Shown piece after piece: positions 16,685 through 26,050 of a stretch of 64,000 nt of DNA. The position numbers and the translations under genes are program-made. This DNA is from CBDFGK01 sp965247075 (GTDB lineage: Bacteria; Pseudomonadota; Gammaproteobacteria; Pseudomonadales; Halieaceae), in contig CBDFGK010000002.1 in the NCBI GenBank assembly GCA_965247075.1, forward strand, positions 558,001-622,000, written 5' to 3'. The notes beneath the pieces are model-generated. The model searched no databases, had not been told where the DNA came from, and saw only the letters and a program-made list of their open reading frames with translations. Positions within the stretch are counted from its first letter, which is position 1. Every line of letters starts with the position of its first letter.

Positions 16685-17604
16685 TAGCCGTTTAGATGAG
16701 CCTCTGGCTGGCCCCGATTTCTGGCCACTTGCGTGACTTCCTCAGCGGCTGCCATCATACGTGCTGCAACCCGCTCGATCTCAGCACCAGTGACGGGCTT
16801 GGTGAAGGAACCGGCAGCAAAACACAGGGCGGGCATCTGTTTATAGGCAAACACAGGCACGTTAATGGTGCCGACATTGTAGTGGCCCCGGGGATCAATT
16901 CTGTCCAGGTGTACCTGCTCGTCACACAGCGCCCGCTGGTAATTATTGGTAATTTCTTCCAGATCCTTAAGGTTCCAGGCGTTCTGGATGCCGGCCAGGT
17001 CTGTGTGTAGTTTTTTCTCGGCCTGGGTCTGCAGTGTTACCTCGAAACCGCGGGCGCGGATTCCTATTACAGACATACGTAGGCATTGGTCCAGCTTCTC
17101 GTTGTAGTCACCCCTGGCATCGTGGGCCGCGGTCAACCATGCCTCCAGGTGTTTGGCGGGCGACCAGGCGGTAAAGCAGGCGCCAATAGGTGCCATATTG
17201 GGCAGACGCAAGCCCAGATGAAAATTGTCGATAAGCGCGCTGGCACTGCCGTACAGGGCCAGCAGTACCACATGTGACTTGGAACGGCCGGTGACGGCAA
17301 AACCGATGTTGAGGTCGTTTTCCAGGGATTCCAGCGCCGGCCTGGCATATTCGAGAACCGGAAATTGCGCGAAGGCGGCGTTACCGGCCGCTATGATACT
17401 GGGCCCCAGGCGGTAGGCCTTGGTTTTGGGGTGTTGCACCAGGAATCCATAGGTCGCCATGGTGGTCAATATGGCGTGGCAGGTGGCCTTGTTGAGGCTG
17501 AGGCGGCGGGTCATTTCGGTCAGGCCAAAGGCCTGGTGAGGGTTGGCCATCAGCAAATCCAGAATGGCCAGCGCACGCGCAGTGGGTTGTGAAAAGAGAG
17601 CCAC
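16684..17604 (-). CDS. IclR family transcriptional regulator
   Basis: The 306-residue protein has an N-terminal winged helix-turn-helix (about 8-70, FGLTEMTRRLSLNKATCHAILTTM) and a C-terminal effector-binding domain. The effector half is less typical of the family: the conserved block APIGACFTAW is present, but the end is long and diverged. It probably shares a transcript with the RNA methyltransferase, an unusual partner. The target is unknown, and no catabolic operon adjoins it. The upstream side is IS debris. Confidence 0.8.
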   Translation of the reverse strand: MALFSQPTARALAILDLLMANPHQAFGLTEMTRRLSLNKATCHAILTTMATYGFLVQHPKTKAYRLGPSIIAAGNAAFAQFPVLEYARPALESLENDLNIGFAVTGRSKSHVVLLALYGSASALIDNFHLGLRLPNMAPIGACFTAWSPAKHLEAWLTAAHDARGDYNEKLDQCLRMSVIGIRARGFEVTLQTQAEKKLHTDLAGIQNAWNLKDLEEITNNYQRALCDEQVHLDRIDPRGHYNVGTINVPVFAYKQMPALCFAAGSFTKPVTGAEIERVAARMMAAAEEVTQVARNRGQPEAHLNG

Positions 17605-17682
17605 TGTGATTCCTTCCAGCTAGCTAATAATCGGTATGAATTATTAAACCTTCGAATTCATGCTGTCAAGCACAGTCTTCTC

Positions 17683-17893
17683 CCCAAATCCTCAGATAGA
17701 ACTTTGCCAGTTCGCCCGGCAACAGCCCACGCATCAGGGCAAAGACGTTGTAGGACAGCGCGGTGAGTAAAAATACAGCGCATTGGCAGTAAAGTCCGAA
17801 CAGGGCAAGGTACCACCACCAAAATCGAGCTTCAGTTCCTTGCTGCGCTTTTCACTGTCTTGCGCACGTTGGTTGTACCAGTGGATGAGCCGG
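17683..17893 (-). pseudogene. IS1380-family transposase, C-terminal remnant
   Basis: The minus strand reads RLIHWYNQRAQDSEKRSKEL, then KLDFGGGTLPCSDFTANALYF and, after a one-base shift, ALSYNVFALMRGLLPGELAKF. This matches the C-terminal pattern of IS1380-type DDE transposases (YNQRG..E..IKELK, LPC..F.ANALYF). There is no N-terminus and no terminal repeats, so it is a dead fragment. The assignment is by eye. Confidence 0.6.
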
Positions 17894-17924
17894 CTGTCAC
17901 TGCTTCGGCTTCTTCCTGTGGCTC

Positions 17925-18019
17925 TAAATCAAGGTCGGCCGGGCACCTTCTCGCAGCACGGGGGCCAAGAGGTCTTTCTCCTCTGGCAATGCCAGATCAA
18001 GTACATTATTGTTTGTCAT
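17925..18019 (-). pseudogene. IS256-like transposase, N-terminal remnant
   Basis: From the ATG at 18019 the frame reads MTNNNVLDLALPEEKDLLAP and then VLREGARPTLI before a stop. This resembles the first 30 residues of IS256-type transposases, where LTEVLRNGARALLA is typical. Nothing else of the gene remains; it abuts the IS1380-like remnant. Confidence 0.4.
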
Positions 18020-18142
18020 GTGTGGCGTTCTCCCTGTTGTTTATAAATCAGTGTCGTAAACCGATTTCAACAAGACACGCCGCATACTCATTTCGTGTTA
18101 GCAACACGGCCCCCGATCTGTATCATCTCGTATTGGAAGAAG

Positions 18143-18170
18143 CTCAGGGTCGAATTCATTCGACCCTGAG
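18143..18170. repeat. Perfect 12-bp inverted repeat just before clpS
   Basis: CTCAGGGTCGAA and TTCGACCCTGAG are separated by TTCA. The hairpin ends two bases before TATAAT (18173-18178), which itself overlaps the first possible clpS start. It could be an operator, the end of the IS debris, or a terminator lacking a T-run. If TATAAT is a working -10 box, clpS must start downstream. Confidence 0.6.
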
Positions 18171-18176
18171 CGTATA

Positions 18177-18563
18177 ATGATCCCCATGACAGTAGCCAAT
18201 CCACATACAGCAGTAACCATGATGGCCGATCGGGACAGCGAGGCCGATGAGCACCTGGAAGGCGACCTTGCCGTACAGGACGCCAAGCCCAAGGCCAAAC
18301 TCAAAAAACCGCCCCTGTTCAAGGTGGTTCTGCTCAATGACGATTACACACCTATGGAGTTTGTGATCGAAGTTCTGGAAGTCTTTTTTCGTATGAACCG
18401 CGAGCAGGCGACCCACGTCATGCTCACCGTACACACCCGGGGCAAGGGCGTATGTGGTATTTATACCCGCGATATTGCCGAAACCAAGATGACCCAGGTC
18501 AACCAGTATTCACGAGAGAAGCAGCATCCGCTGTTGTGTGAAGTCGAGGCCTCTGATGGCTGA
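18177..18563 (+). CDS. clpS: ATP-dependent Clp protease adaptor ClpS
   Basis: ClpS delivers proteins with Leu, Phe, Tyr or Trp at the N-terminus to ClpAP. The core is clear: VVLLNDDYTPMEFVIEVL, the hydrophobic pocket block VMLTVHTRGKGVCGIYTRDIAETK, and the C-terminus HPLLCEVEASDG. The longest frame gives 128 residues from the ATG at 18177, longer than usual. ATGs at 18186 and 18219 are also in frame; 18219 gives 114 residues and fits better if the TATAAT at 18173 is a promoter element. clpA follows 21 bp downstream. Confidence 0.93.
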   Translation: MIPMTVANPHTAVTMMADRDSEADEHLEGDLAVQDAKPKAKLKKPPLFKVVLLNDDYTPMEFVIEVLEVFFRMNREQATHVMLTVHTRGKGVCGIYTRDIAETKMTQVNQYSREKQHPLLCEVEASDG

Positions 18564-18584
18564 GCAACGAGGAGCAAACCGGCA

Positions 18585-20867
18585 ATGCTAAACAAGGACC
18601 TTGAAACCACCCTCAATGATGCCTTTCGTGGCGCACAGTCCAAGCGTCATGAGTTCATGACCGTGGAACACCTGTTGCTGGCTCTGTTGGACAATGCCGA
18701 TGCCATTCAGGTCATCAAAGCCTGTGGTGGCGATGTCGGCGAATTGCGCGGCGAACTGGCAGAATTTGTCGATGCCACCACTCCGCTCATCCCTGAGGAA
18801 GAAGATGATGATAGAGACACCCAGCCAACGCTGGGTTTTCAGCGTGTCATCCAGCGTGCGGCGTTTCATGTGCAGTCCTCCGGCCGGGCCGAGGTCAGCG
18901 GTGCCAATGTGCTGGTCGCTATTTTCAGCGAGCAGGAAAGCCAAGCCGTCTATTTCCTGAAAATGCAGAATATCGCCCGCCTGGGTGTGGTGAACTTTAT
19001 CACCCATGGTATTTCCAAGGTGGCTGGAGATGATGACAGCAGCGCTGGCGATGCCGATGAAGAAATGCCGGGCGAGAAGGGTGAATCCAATCCGCTGGAC
19101 AGTTTTACCACCAACCTTAATGAAGAGGCGAAAGCGGGCCGCATCGACCCCTTGATCGGTCGTCTGGCGGAAGTCGAACGGGTTACGCAGATTCTGGCTC
19201 GACGTCGCAAAAATAACCCGTTATTGGTAGGCGAATCCGGTGTCGGCAAAACGGCCATTGCCGAGGGCCTGGCCAAGCTTATCGTAGACGGGGACATTCC
19301 CGAGGTGCTGGTGGGCAGTGTGGTGTACTCGCTTGATATGGGCACGCTACTGGCGGGTACCAAGTACCGGGGTGATTTCGAAAAGCGCCTGAAGTCGCTA
19401 TTGGCACAATTGAAGCAGAGCGATAACGCTATTTTGTTTATCGATGAAATTCACACCATAATCGGTGCCGGCGCTGCATCCGGTGGTGTCATGGATGCCT
19501 CGAACCTGCTCAAGCCCATGCTGGCTTCAGGCAAACTGCGTTGCATCGGCTCCACCACGTTTCAGGAGTACCGCGGGATATTTGACAAGGACAGGGCGCT
19601 CAGTCGACGTTTTCAAAAAATCGATGTGCTGGAACCCTCTGTACACGAAACCTATCTCATCCTCAAGGGCCTGAAAAGCCGCTTTGAGGAGCACCACGGC
19701 CTGCGTTACAACAACAAGGCTCTGCAGGTGGCGGCAGAACTGGCCGAGCGCTACATCACCGACCGCTTTCTGCCGGATAAGGCCATCGATGTCGTAGACG
19801 AGGCGGGTGCCTACCAACAACTGCAGGCAGCTTCGAAACGCAAAAAGGTTATTGGCGTACACGATGTGGAGGCGGTGATTGCCAAGATCGCCCGCATCCC
19901 ACCAAAATCCGTCAGCGCCTCCGACAAGAAGGCTCTGCAGAAGCTGGAGAGTAACCTGCAGTTGGTTGTGTTTGGCCAGGACAAGGCGATAGGCAGCCTG
20001 GCAACTGCTATCAAGTTGGCGCGGGCAGGGCTGCGGGCTGGCGAAAAACCTATTGGCTCCTTCCTGTTTGCCGGTCCCACCGGTGTGGGTAAAACCGAAG
20101 TCACCCGGCAACTGGCCAGGGTGCTGGGACTTGAGCTGCTGCGCTTTGATATGTCCGAGTATATGGAGCGTCATACGGTGTCCCGACTCATTGGTGCGCC
20201 GCCGGGGTATGTGGGTTTTGACCAGGGTGGTTTGTTGACTGACGCGGTTACCAGGCATCCGCATTCGGTCGTATTACTGGACGAGGTAGAAAAGGCGCAC
20301 CCGGATGTATTCAACCTGCTATTACAGGTGATGGACCACGCTTCACTCACTGATAATAACGGTCGGCGTGCCGATTTTCGCAATGTGATCCTGATTATGA
20401 CTACCAATGCCGGCGCTGAGAATATCAGTCGCCGCTCGATTGGCTTTGCCGAGCAGGATCACGGCACAGACGGCCTGGAGGCGATCAATCGCATGTTTAC
20501 GCCGGAGTTCCGCAACCGGCTCGACACGATCATACAGTTTGAAGCGCTGGACACAGAAGTGATTCTGACAGTGCTGGATAAGTTTCTCACCGAATTGCAG
20601 TCGCAGCTCGATGAAAAGCGAGTCATGCTACAAGTCGACGAGGACGCGCGTCTGTGGTTGGTAGAGAAGGGCTATGACATCACCATGGGAGCCCGCCCAA
20701 TGGAACGAATTATCCAGGAGAGCATTAAAAAGCCACTGGCGGAAATGGTGCTATTTGGTGAGCTGTCCAAACAGGGCGGCACGGCCTATGTCAGCCTGGA
20801 TGCGGCGGGGGACAAGTTAGTGGTGGAGGCTGAAGTGCTGGTGCCCGAGCCGGAGGCGGTGCATTAA
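18585..20867 (+). CDS. clpA: ATP-dependent Clp protease ATPase subunit ClpA
   Basis: ClpA unfolds substrates and feeds them to ClpP. The 760-residue protein has the Clp N-domain that binds ClpS (residues 1-140) and two AAA+ modules. D1 has Walker A GESGVGKTAIAE and Walker B ILFIDEIHTIIGAG; D2 has GPTGVGKTE and VVLLDEVEKAHPDV. The IGL-type ClpP loop appears as RRSIGFAEQDH. The Glu-rich insert (EEEDDDRD) near 70 is within the family's range. The start has GAGGAG upstream. Confidence 0.97.
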   Translation: MLNKDLETTLNDAFRGAQSKRHEFMTVEHLLLALLDNADAIQVIKACGGDVGELRGELAEFVDATTPLIPEEEDDDRDTQPTLGFQRVIQRAAFHVQSSGRAEVSGANVLVAIFSEQESQAVYFLKMQNIARLGVVNFITHGISKVAGDDDSSAGDADEEMPGEKGESNPLDSFTTNLNEEAKAGRIDPLIGRLAEVERVTQILARRRKNNPLLVGESGVGKTAIAEGLAKLIVDGDIPEVLVGSVVYSLDMGTLLAGTKYRGDFEKRLKSLLAQLKQSDNAILFIDEIHTIIGAGAASGGVMDASNLLKPMLASGKLRCIGSTTFQEYRGIFDKDRALSRRFQKIDVLEPSVHETYLILKGLKSRFEEHHGLRYNNKALQVAAELAERYITDRFLPDKAIDVVDEAGAYQQLQAASKRKKVIGVHDVEAVIAKIARIPPKSVSASDKKALQKLESNLQLVVFGQDKAIGSLATAIKLARAGLRAGEKPIGSFLFAGPTGVGKTEVTRQLARVLGLELLRFDMSEYMERHTVSRLIGAPPGYVGFDQGGLLTDAVTRHPHSVVLLDEVEKAHPDVFNLLLQVMDHASLTDNNGRRADFRNVILIMTTNAGAENISRRSIGFAEQDHGTDGLEAINRMFTPEFRNRLDTIIQFEALDTEVILTVLDKFLTELQSQLDEKRVMLQVDEDARLWLVEKGYDITMGARPMERIIQESIKKPLAEMVLFGELSKQGGTAYVSLDAAGDKLVVEAEVLVPEPEAVH

Positions 20868-20894
20868 ACAATTGGCCGAACGCGAACCGCCGCA

Positions 20895-21131
20895 TTAATT
20901 CGGCCCTTGTGTCTCTCTCGCGCGGTAAGTAATGCGCCCTTTGCTCAGGTCGTAGGGCGTCAACTCGACGCGCACCTTATCACCGGTGAGAATCCGGATA
21001 TAGTTTTTGCGCATTTTTCCCGAGATATGCGCAGTCACAACGTGGCCATTTTCCAATTGAACCCGGAAGGTGGTATTGGGAAGCGTGTCGATCACTTCAC
21101 CTTCCATTTCAATTTGATCTTCTTTTGCCAT
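20895..21131 (-). CDS. infA: Translation initiation factor IF-1
   Basis: IF-1 occupies the ribosomal A site during initiation. The S1-type OB fold is complete: EMEGEVIDTLPNTTFRVQLE, GHVVTAHISGKMRKNYIRIL and GDKVRVELTPYDLSKGRITY. The usual protein ends at YRAR with 72 residues; here six more (ETQGPN) are added, giving 78. It lies between clpA (convergent) and the two N-degron transferases, the usual gammaproteobacterial context. Confidence 0.96.
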   Translation of the reverse strand: MAKEDQIEMEGEVIDTLPNTTFRVQLENGHVVTAHISGKMRKNYIRILTGDKVRVELTPYDLSKGRITYRARETQGPN

Positions 21132-21189
21132 GCGGCAGTTTTCCTGTTGAAAAATCAGGCCGCATTTTGCCCTAAAAATGGCCTCAAGG

Positions 21190-21900
21190 CTACAGCAATT
21201 CTACCCATTGCCCATTGATATAGAGCTCAAGGGGGCGGAACTGCACTTTGTAGGCCATCTTTTGGCACTCCTTGATCCAGTAACCCAGGTAGAGATAATC
21301 CAGCCCCATAGCGCGGGTTGCCTCTATTTGCCACAACACTGCGAAGGTGCCGATGCTGCGCGATTGCAGCTCCGGCTCAAAAAAGGTGTAAATGGCCGTC
21401 AGGCCGTCATTGAGCCGGTCCGCCACCGCGACGCCGATTAACCGCCCATCGAGTAATAGCTGGTAGAAATGGGTAACCCCCCATTCGGTACTCAGAAATG
21501 ACTGGTATTGCTCGCGTGTGGGCGGGTACATGTCGCCGTCCCGGTGACGCGCTTCGATATAACGGGAATACAACCGGTAGTAGTGGTCATCATCAATGTG
21601 ATCGATTTCTTCTATCAGGATATCGGCATTCTGCTTCCAGGCTCTTTTCTGGCTGCGCCGGGGCTGAAATTTGTGTACTTCGACCCGGGCCGGGATACAT
21701 GCCCTGCAACTGCTGCAATTGGGGCGATACAGGTGTGATCCACTGCGGCGAAATCCCATGCCAGACAGTTGGCTGTACAGGTCGCTGTTCATTGAGGTGC
21801 GCGTGTCTACGAACAACGTAGTTGCTTCCTGTTCTGCCAGGTAACTGCAACTGTGGGGGTAGGTGGTATAAACCTTGAGGTCGCGTAACGATGAAGTCAC
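21190..21900 (-). CDS. bpt: Aspartate/glutamate leucyltransferase (ATE1-like)
   Basis: Bpt adds leucine from Leu-tRNA to proteins beginning with Asp or Glu, making them ClpS/ClpAP substrates. The 236-residue protein shows the ATE N-terminal cysteine block (MGFRRSGSHLYRPNCSSCRACIP, written in part) and the GNAT-like core DRLNDGLTAIYTFFEPELQSRS, followed by LDYLYLGYWIKECQKMAYKV. The start overlaps the aat stop by four bases. Confidence 0.94.
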   Translation of the reverse strand: MTSSLRDLKVYTTYPHSCSYLAEQEATTLFVDTRTSMNSDLYSQLSGMGFRRSGSHLYRPNCSSCRACIPARVEVHKFQPRRSQKRAWKQNADILIEEIDHIDDDHYYRLYSRYIEARHRDGDMYPPTREQYQSFLSTEWGVTHFYQLLLDGRLIGVAVADRLNDGLTAIYTFFEPELQSRSIGTFAVLWQIEATRAMGLDYLYLGYWIKECQKMAYKVQFRPLELYINGQWVELL

Positions 21901-22613
21901 AGCAAGTCTCCTGTGGCTATTTCCAGTTGCCAGCGATCAGGCGCGGGCGACTGTACAACATTTTGCGTAAGGAACCGCTCAAAGTCCAGCCGCGATATAT
22001 TGCGAGCTCCCATCGTATTGAGATGGCTGCTTTCAACCTGGCAGTCGATGACTTTTTGTCCCGACCGCTTCATTTGATAGGCCAGCGCTAACAGCGCTGT
22101 CTTGGAGGCGTCCGTGGCACTACTGAACATGGACTCGCCAAAAAATACCTGGTCCAGCGCAACTCCGTACAGCCCGCCCACCAGCTGATTGTTCTCTCCC
22201 CATACCTCGACCGAATGGGCGTAGCCCGTTCGATGCAGGCTCATATAGGCCCTGGCCATCGAATTGGTAATCCAGGTGCCGCGCTCGCGGACACGGGGCG
22301 CTGCACAGCCGGACAGCACCCGATGAAAAGCCCGGTCCGTGGTGATGCGAAAGTGATCGCGCCGCAGGGTTTTGCGCAAACTTCTGGACACGCGCAACTG
22401 CTCCGGGAATAACACCGACCTGGGGTCGGGGCTCCACCAGAGAATGGGTTGAGGATCTTCATACCAGGGAAATATCCCGCGCCCATAGGCCTGCAGCAAG
22501 CGCTCTACGCTGAGGTCGCCACCCACTGCCAGCAAGCCATTGGGATAGCTCAGCGCCTGTTCTGTGGCGGGGAATTCCAAGCTTCCCTGCTTGATGCGTT
22601 GGATTGTTACCAT
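21897..22613 (-). CDS. aat: Leucyl/phenylalanyl-tRNA--protein transferase
   Basis: Aat conjugates Leu or Phe to proteins starting with Lys or Arg, creating primary N-degrons for ClpS. The core is plain: FPATEQALSYPNGLLAVGGD, YGRGIFPWYEDPQPILWWSP, and VEVWGENNQLVGGLYGVALD with FFGESMFSS. The frame is open to 22664, but the ATG at 22613 (MVTIQRIKQGSLEFP) avoids overlap with trxB and fits the family N-terminus, giving 238 residues. bpt follows with a four-base overlap, so the two transferases form an operon. Confidence 0.95.
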   Translation of the reverse strand: MVTIQRIKQGSLEFPATEQALSYPNGLLAVGGDLSVERLLQAYGRGIFPWYEDPQPILWWSPDPRSVLFPEQLRVSRSLRKTLRRDHFRITTDRAFHRVLSGCAAPRVRERGTWITNSMARAYMSLHRTGYAHSVEVWGENNQLVGGLYGVALDQVFFGESMFSSATDASKTALLALAYQMKRSGQKVIDCQVESSHLNTMGARNISRLDFERFLTQNVVQSPAPDRWQLEIATGDLL

Positions 22614-22635
22614 TGCCTGTATGGTGATGGAATCC

Positions 22636-23583
22636 TTACAGATTGTCGAGGTAACGCTCAGCATCCAGCGCCGCCATACAACCGAAGCCGGCTGAGGTCA
22701 CGGCCTGCCTGTAGACATGATCGCTGACATCCCCGGCGGCGAATACGCCCTCTACACTGGTAGCTGTAGCATTGCCTTCGATGCCACTGTGGATTTGTAT
22801 ATAGCCATCTTTCATATTGAGCTGGCCCTCGAAGATGTCGGTGTTGGGCTTGTGGCCGATGGCTATAAATACACCGGCTGCGTCGACATCAGTAATCGAA
22901 TCATCAATGGTGCTGCGCACTTTCATGCCGGTGACGCCACTGTCATCCCCCACAACTTCCTGCAGGGTGTTATTCCAGAGTATGGTGATGTTGCCATTCT
23001 TTTCGCGCTCGAACAGTCTGTCCTGCAGCATCTTCTCGGCGCGCAAGGCGTCGCGTCTGTGCACCAATACCACTTCGGAGGCTATATTCGACAGGTACAG
23101 GGCCTCCTCGACCGCGGTATTACCACCGCCAATAACGGTCACCTTTTGCCCTCTGTAGAAAAAACCATCGCAGGTGGCGCAGGCACTGACGCCCTTGCCC
23201 ATAAATGCGGCTTCCGAGGGTAAACCCAGATATTGAGCGGATGCCCCAGTGGTAATAATCAGTGCATCACAGCTGTAATTGTTGCTGCCCTTGAGCAGCA
23301 TTGGCCTGGCCTGCAAGTCAACTTCATGAATATGATCAAATATGATGTTGCTATCAAAGCGCTCGGCATGAGCCTGCATGCGCAACATCAGGTCGGGACC
23401 CTGCAAACCCTCCAACTCACCCGGCCAGTTGTCTACATCGGTGGTGGTGGTGAGTTGACCACCTTGCTCCATCCCCGTGATCACCACCGGTGACAGATTG
23501 GCGCGCGCAGCGTAGATTGATGCCGTATAGCCAGCCGGGCCGGAACCGAGAACGATCAGGCGGTGATGTTGTATGTCGCTCAT
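22636..23583 (-). CDS. trxB: Thioredoxin reductase
   Basis: TrxB is the FAD enzyme that reduces thioredoxin with NADPH. The 315-residue protein has the FAD-binding GSGPAGYTASIYAAR, the redox pair in ACATCDGFF (about residues 134-137), the NADPH site VIGGGNTAVEEALYL, and the C-terminal FAD block VEGVFAAGDVSDHVYRQAV. It starts at an ATG and is divergent from ftsK across an AT-rich gap of 148 bp. The aat gene follows 22 bp after its stop. Confidence 0.97.
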   Translation of the reverse strand: MSDIQHHRLIVLGSGPAGYTASIYAARANLSPVVITGMEQGGQLTTTTDVDNWPGELEGLQGPDLMLRMQAHAERFDSNIIFDHIHEVDLQARPMLLKGSNNYSCDALIITTGASAQYLGLPSEAAFMGKGVSACATCDGFFYRGQKVTVIGGGNTAVEEALYLSNIASEVVLVHRRDALRAEKMLQDRLFEREKNGNITILWNNTLQEVVGDDSGVTGMKVRSTIDDSITDVDAAGVFIAIGHKPNTDIFEGQLNMKDGYIQIHSGIEGNATATSVEGVFAAGDVSDHVYRQAVTSAGFGCMAALDAERYLDNL

Positions 23584-23731
23584 GTTTGGCTTGTCCTGTA
23601 AGGTTTTACATTCTAATTGGGGCGCTTATAATAATTTAAAGTACATTTCGACGCTAAGTTTATGAAATAATAAATAAATATAAGCATAATTACTCAAACC
23701 AAAAGTTTTATAGACCAACAAGAGCACCCGC
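23584..23731. promoter_or_regulatory. AT-rich divergent promoter region between trxB and ftsK
   Basis: These 148 bases are much richer in A and T than the flanking genes and must hold promoters for both directions. TATAAT-like stretches occur on both strands (CTTATAATAATTT and neighbours), but no -35 pairing is clear. In E. coli the lrp gene lies in this gap; here there is no room for it. Confidence 0.4.
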
Positions 23732-26050
23732 GTGTCTGAACCTGCCGCTACTGCAAAGCACTTCCTGGGACCCCGCCTGCGCGAGGGTGCCTTTATCGGT
23801 ATCACTGCGGCCTGCCTGTATTTGCTGCTCTCCCTGCTCAGTTATACGTCGGAGGACGGCTCTTGGTCAGCCACAGGCAGCTCAGATTACGTCGCCAATG
23901 CCGGCGGTCCGGCCGGCGCCTGGATAGCCGGTCTATTTTTTTGGCACATTGGCTACCTGGCCTACCTGTTCCCGCTGATGCTGGCCTGGCGCGCCTGGTT
24001 GTTGTTCCAGCACCGCCACGAAGAGGGTGGTTTTGACTGGGTTACCTTTACCATCAGGGCGCTGGGCCTGATGATGGTCATAATCGCCGGCACGGCGCTG
24101 GCGGCGATGAACGACCCGGGCAATTCACAGCTACCCGAGGGCCTGGGCGGTTCGCTGGGAAAGGAGGTGGGCAGCTCCTTTGCCGATGCCTTCGGCGTGA
24201 CCGGCAGTCGGCTCATATTATGTGCGGTATTTTTGTTCGGAATGACCATGTTCACCGATTTGAGCTGGCTCAAAATGATGGATTATGTGGGCTATTGGAC
24301 GATGCGTGGCTCGGTTTGCGCGCGTGAATTAGTGCAGTGCCGCTGGCAGCAGTTGCGCGAACGGCGTCAGCAGCAGAAAGCGCAGCAGGTGCGCAAAATT
24401 GCTATTACTGAACATGTTGCAAAAGAGAAGAAACGCACACCACCCAAGATCAAACCACCCGGCAAACCCGTCCAGAAAAGTGAACGCGGTGACAAGGAGC
24501 GCCAACAGCCCCTGTTTGATGCACCGGTACGCGGAGATTTGCCACATCTGGAGCTTCTGGATGAAACGATTAAGGACCCCCGTCGCGGTTATTCAAAAGA
24601 GGCGCTGGAAGCACTGTCAAAATTGCTGGAACTCAAGCTGGCCGATTTTGGTATCGCCGCCGAAGTTGTGGCGGTCTACCCGGGGCCGGTTATCACTCGC
24701 TTTGCACTGCAACCGGCGGCGGGGATAAAAGTCAGCCGCATCTCAGGCCTGGCCAAGGACCTGGCGCGCTCGCTGGCGGTGATTAGTGTGCGGGTGGTAG
24801 AAGTCATTCCCGGCAAGTCCGTAGTGGGTATCGAGATACCCAACGAAGACAGGGAGGTGGTTAATTTGAGGGAAGTGCTGTCCTCGGCCACTTTTGAAGA
24901 TTCCAAATCGCCGTTGACCCTGGCGCTGGGGCACGATATTTCCGGCCAACCGGTCGTTGCAGATCTGGCTAGAATGCCGCACTTGTTGGTCGCAGGTACC
25001 ACCGGAGCGGGCAAATCGGTGGGTGTTAACGCGATGCTGCTTAGCCTGCTCTACAAGTCCGGCCCGGCTGATGTGCGTCTGATTCTGGTCGACCCCAAGA
25101 TGTTGGAATTGTCAGTGTACGACGGTATTCCCCATCTGCTGACGCCGGTCATCACCGACATGAAGGATGCCGCTAACGGTTTGCGCTGGTGTGTAGCCGA
25201 AATGGAGCGCCGCTACAAATTGATGGCGGCTATGGGTGTACGTAACCTGGCCGGTTACAACCGCAAAATTGAAGATGCCGAGAAAGTCGGCACGCCCCTG
25301 CTCGATCCCTTGTGGAAGTCTGAGCCCCTGTTTGAAGTGGCCGAAGAAGACCAGGTAGCCCCCAACCTGGAAACCCTGCCGACCATTGTCGTGGTGATCG
25401 ATGAATTTGCCGACATGATGATGATTGTTGGCAAAAAGGTAGAACAACTGATCGCACGCATCGCGCAGAAAGCGAGAGCGGCGGGCATCCATTTAATATT
25501 GGCCACGCAGCGGCCATCGGTAGATGTAATAACTGGCCTGATCAAAGCCAACGTGCCAACACGCATTGCCTTCCAGGTCTCTTCCAAGGTTGATTCACGC
25601 ACTATTCTGGACCAGGGCGGCGCCGAGCAACTGCTGGGCCACGGCGATATGCTGTATTTGCCACCAGGCACCGCTGTGCCTGTGCGGGTACACGGTGCCT
25701 TTGTGGATGATCACGAGGTTCACCAAGTGGTTGCCGATTGGAAGCGTCGTGGCGAACCTGCCTATATTGACGGTTTATTGGAGGCGGGCAGTGCTCCGGG
25801 CGTTATGCCCGGTGAAAAACCGGCCGGCGGTGAAGATGGTGATGATGAAGCCGACGCCCTGTATGACGCAGCCGTGCATTACGTTACCAAGAGCCGTCGC
25901 GCCTCAATCTCAGCGGTGCAGCGCAAACTGCGTATCGGATACAACCGTGCCGCCCGACTTATCGAGGTGATGGAGGCGGCGGGTGTGGTAACTGAAATGG
26001 GTACCAACGGACAACGCGAAGTGCTGGCGCCGCCGCCTGTGGAAGATTGA
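23732..26050 (+). CDS. ftsK: DNA translocase FtsK
   Basis: FtsK sits at the septum, helps assemble the divisome and pumps the chromosome terminus. The 772-residue protein starts at GTG. Residues 1-190 hold four to five membrane helices, followed by a short charged linker (about 210-270) and the RecA-like motor, with Walker A AGTTGAGKSVGVN, Walker B IVVVIDEFADMMM, and ATQRPSVDVITG. The C-terminal winged helix (DAAVHYVTKSRRASISAVQR) is the gamma domain that reads KOPS. The linker is much shorter than in E. coli, as in Pseudomonas. lolA overlaps the stop. Confidence 0.96.
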   Translation: MSEPAATAKHFLGPRLREGAFIGITAACLYLLLSLLSYTSEDGSWSATGSSDYVANAGGPAGAWIAGLFFWHIGYLAYLFPLMLAWRAWLLFQHRHEEGGFDWVTFTIRALGLMMVIIAGTALAAMNDPGNSQLPEGLGGSLGKEVGSSFADAFGVTGSRLILCAVFLFGMTMFTDLSWLKMMDYVGYWTMRGSVCARELVQCRWQQLRERRQQQKAQQVRKIAITEHVAKEKKRTPPKIKPPGKPVQKSERGDKERQQPLFDAPVRGDLPHLELLDETIKDPRRGYSKEALEALSKLLELKLADFGIAAEVVAVYPGPVITRFALQPAAGIKVSRISGLAKDLARSLAVISVRVVEVIPGKSVVGIEIPNEDREVVNLREVLSSATFEDSKSPLTLALGHDISGQPVVADLARMPHLLVAGTTGAGKSVGVNAMLLSLLYKSGPADVRLILVDPKMLELSVYDGIPHLLTPVITDMKDAANGLRWCVAEMERRYKLMAAMGVRNLAGYNRKIEDAEKVGTPLLDPLWKSEPLFEVAEEDQVAPNLETLPTIVVVIDEFADMMMIVGKKVEQLIARIAQKARAAGIHLILATQRPSVDVITGLIKANVPTRIAFQVSSKVDSRTILDQGGAEQLLGHGDMLYLPPGTAVPVRVHGAFVDDHEVHQVVADWKRRGEPAYIDGLLEAGSAPGVMPGEKPAGGEDGDDEADALYDAAVHYVTKSRRASISAVQRKLRIGYNRAARLIEVMEAAGVVTEMGTNGQREVLAPPPVED

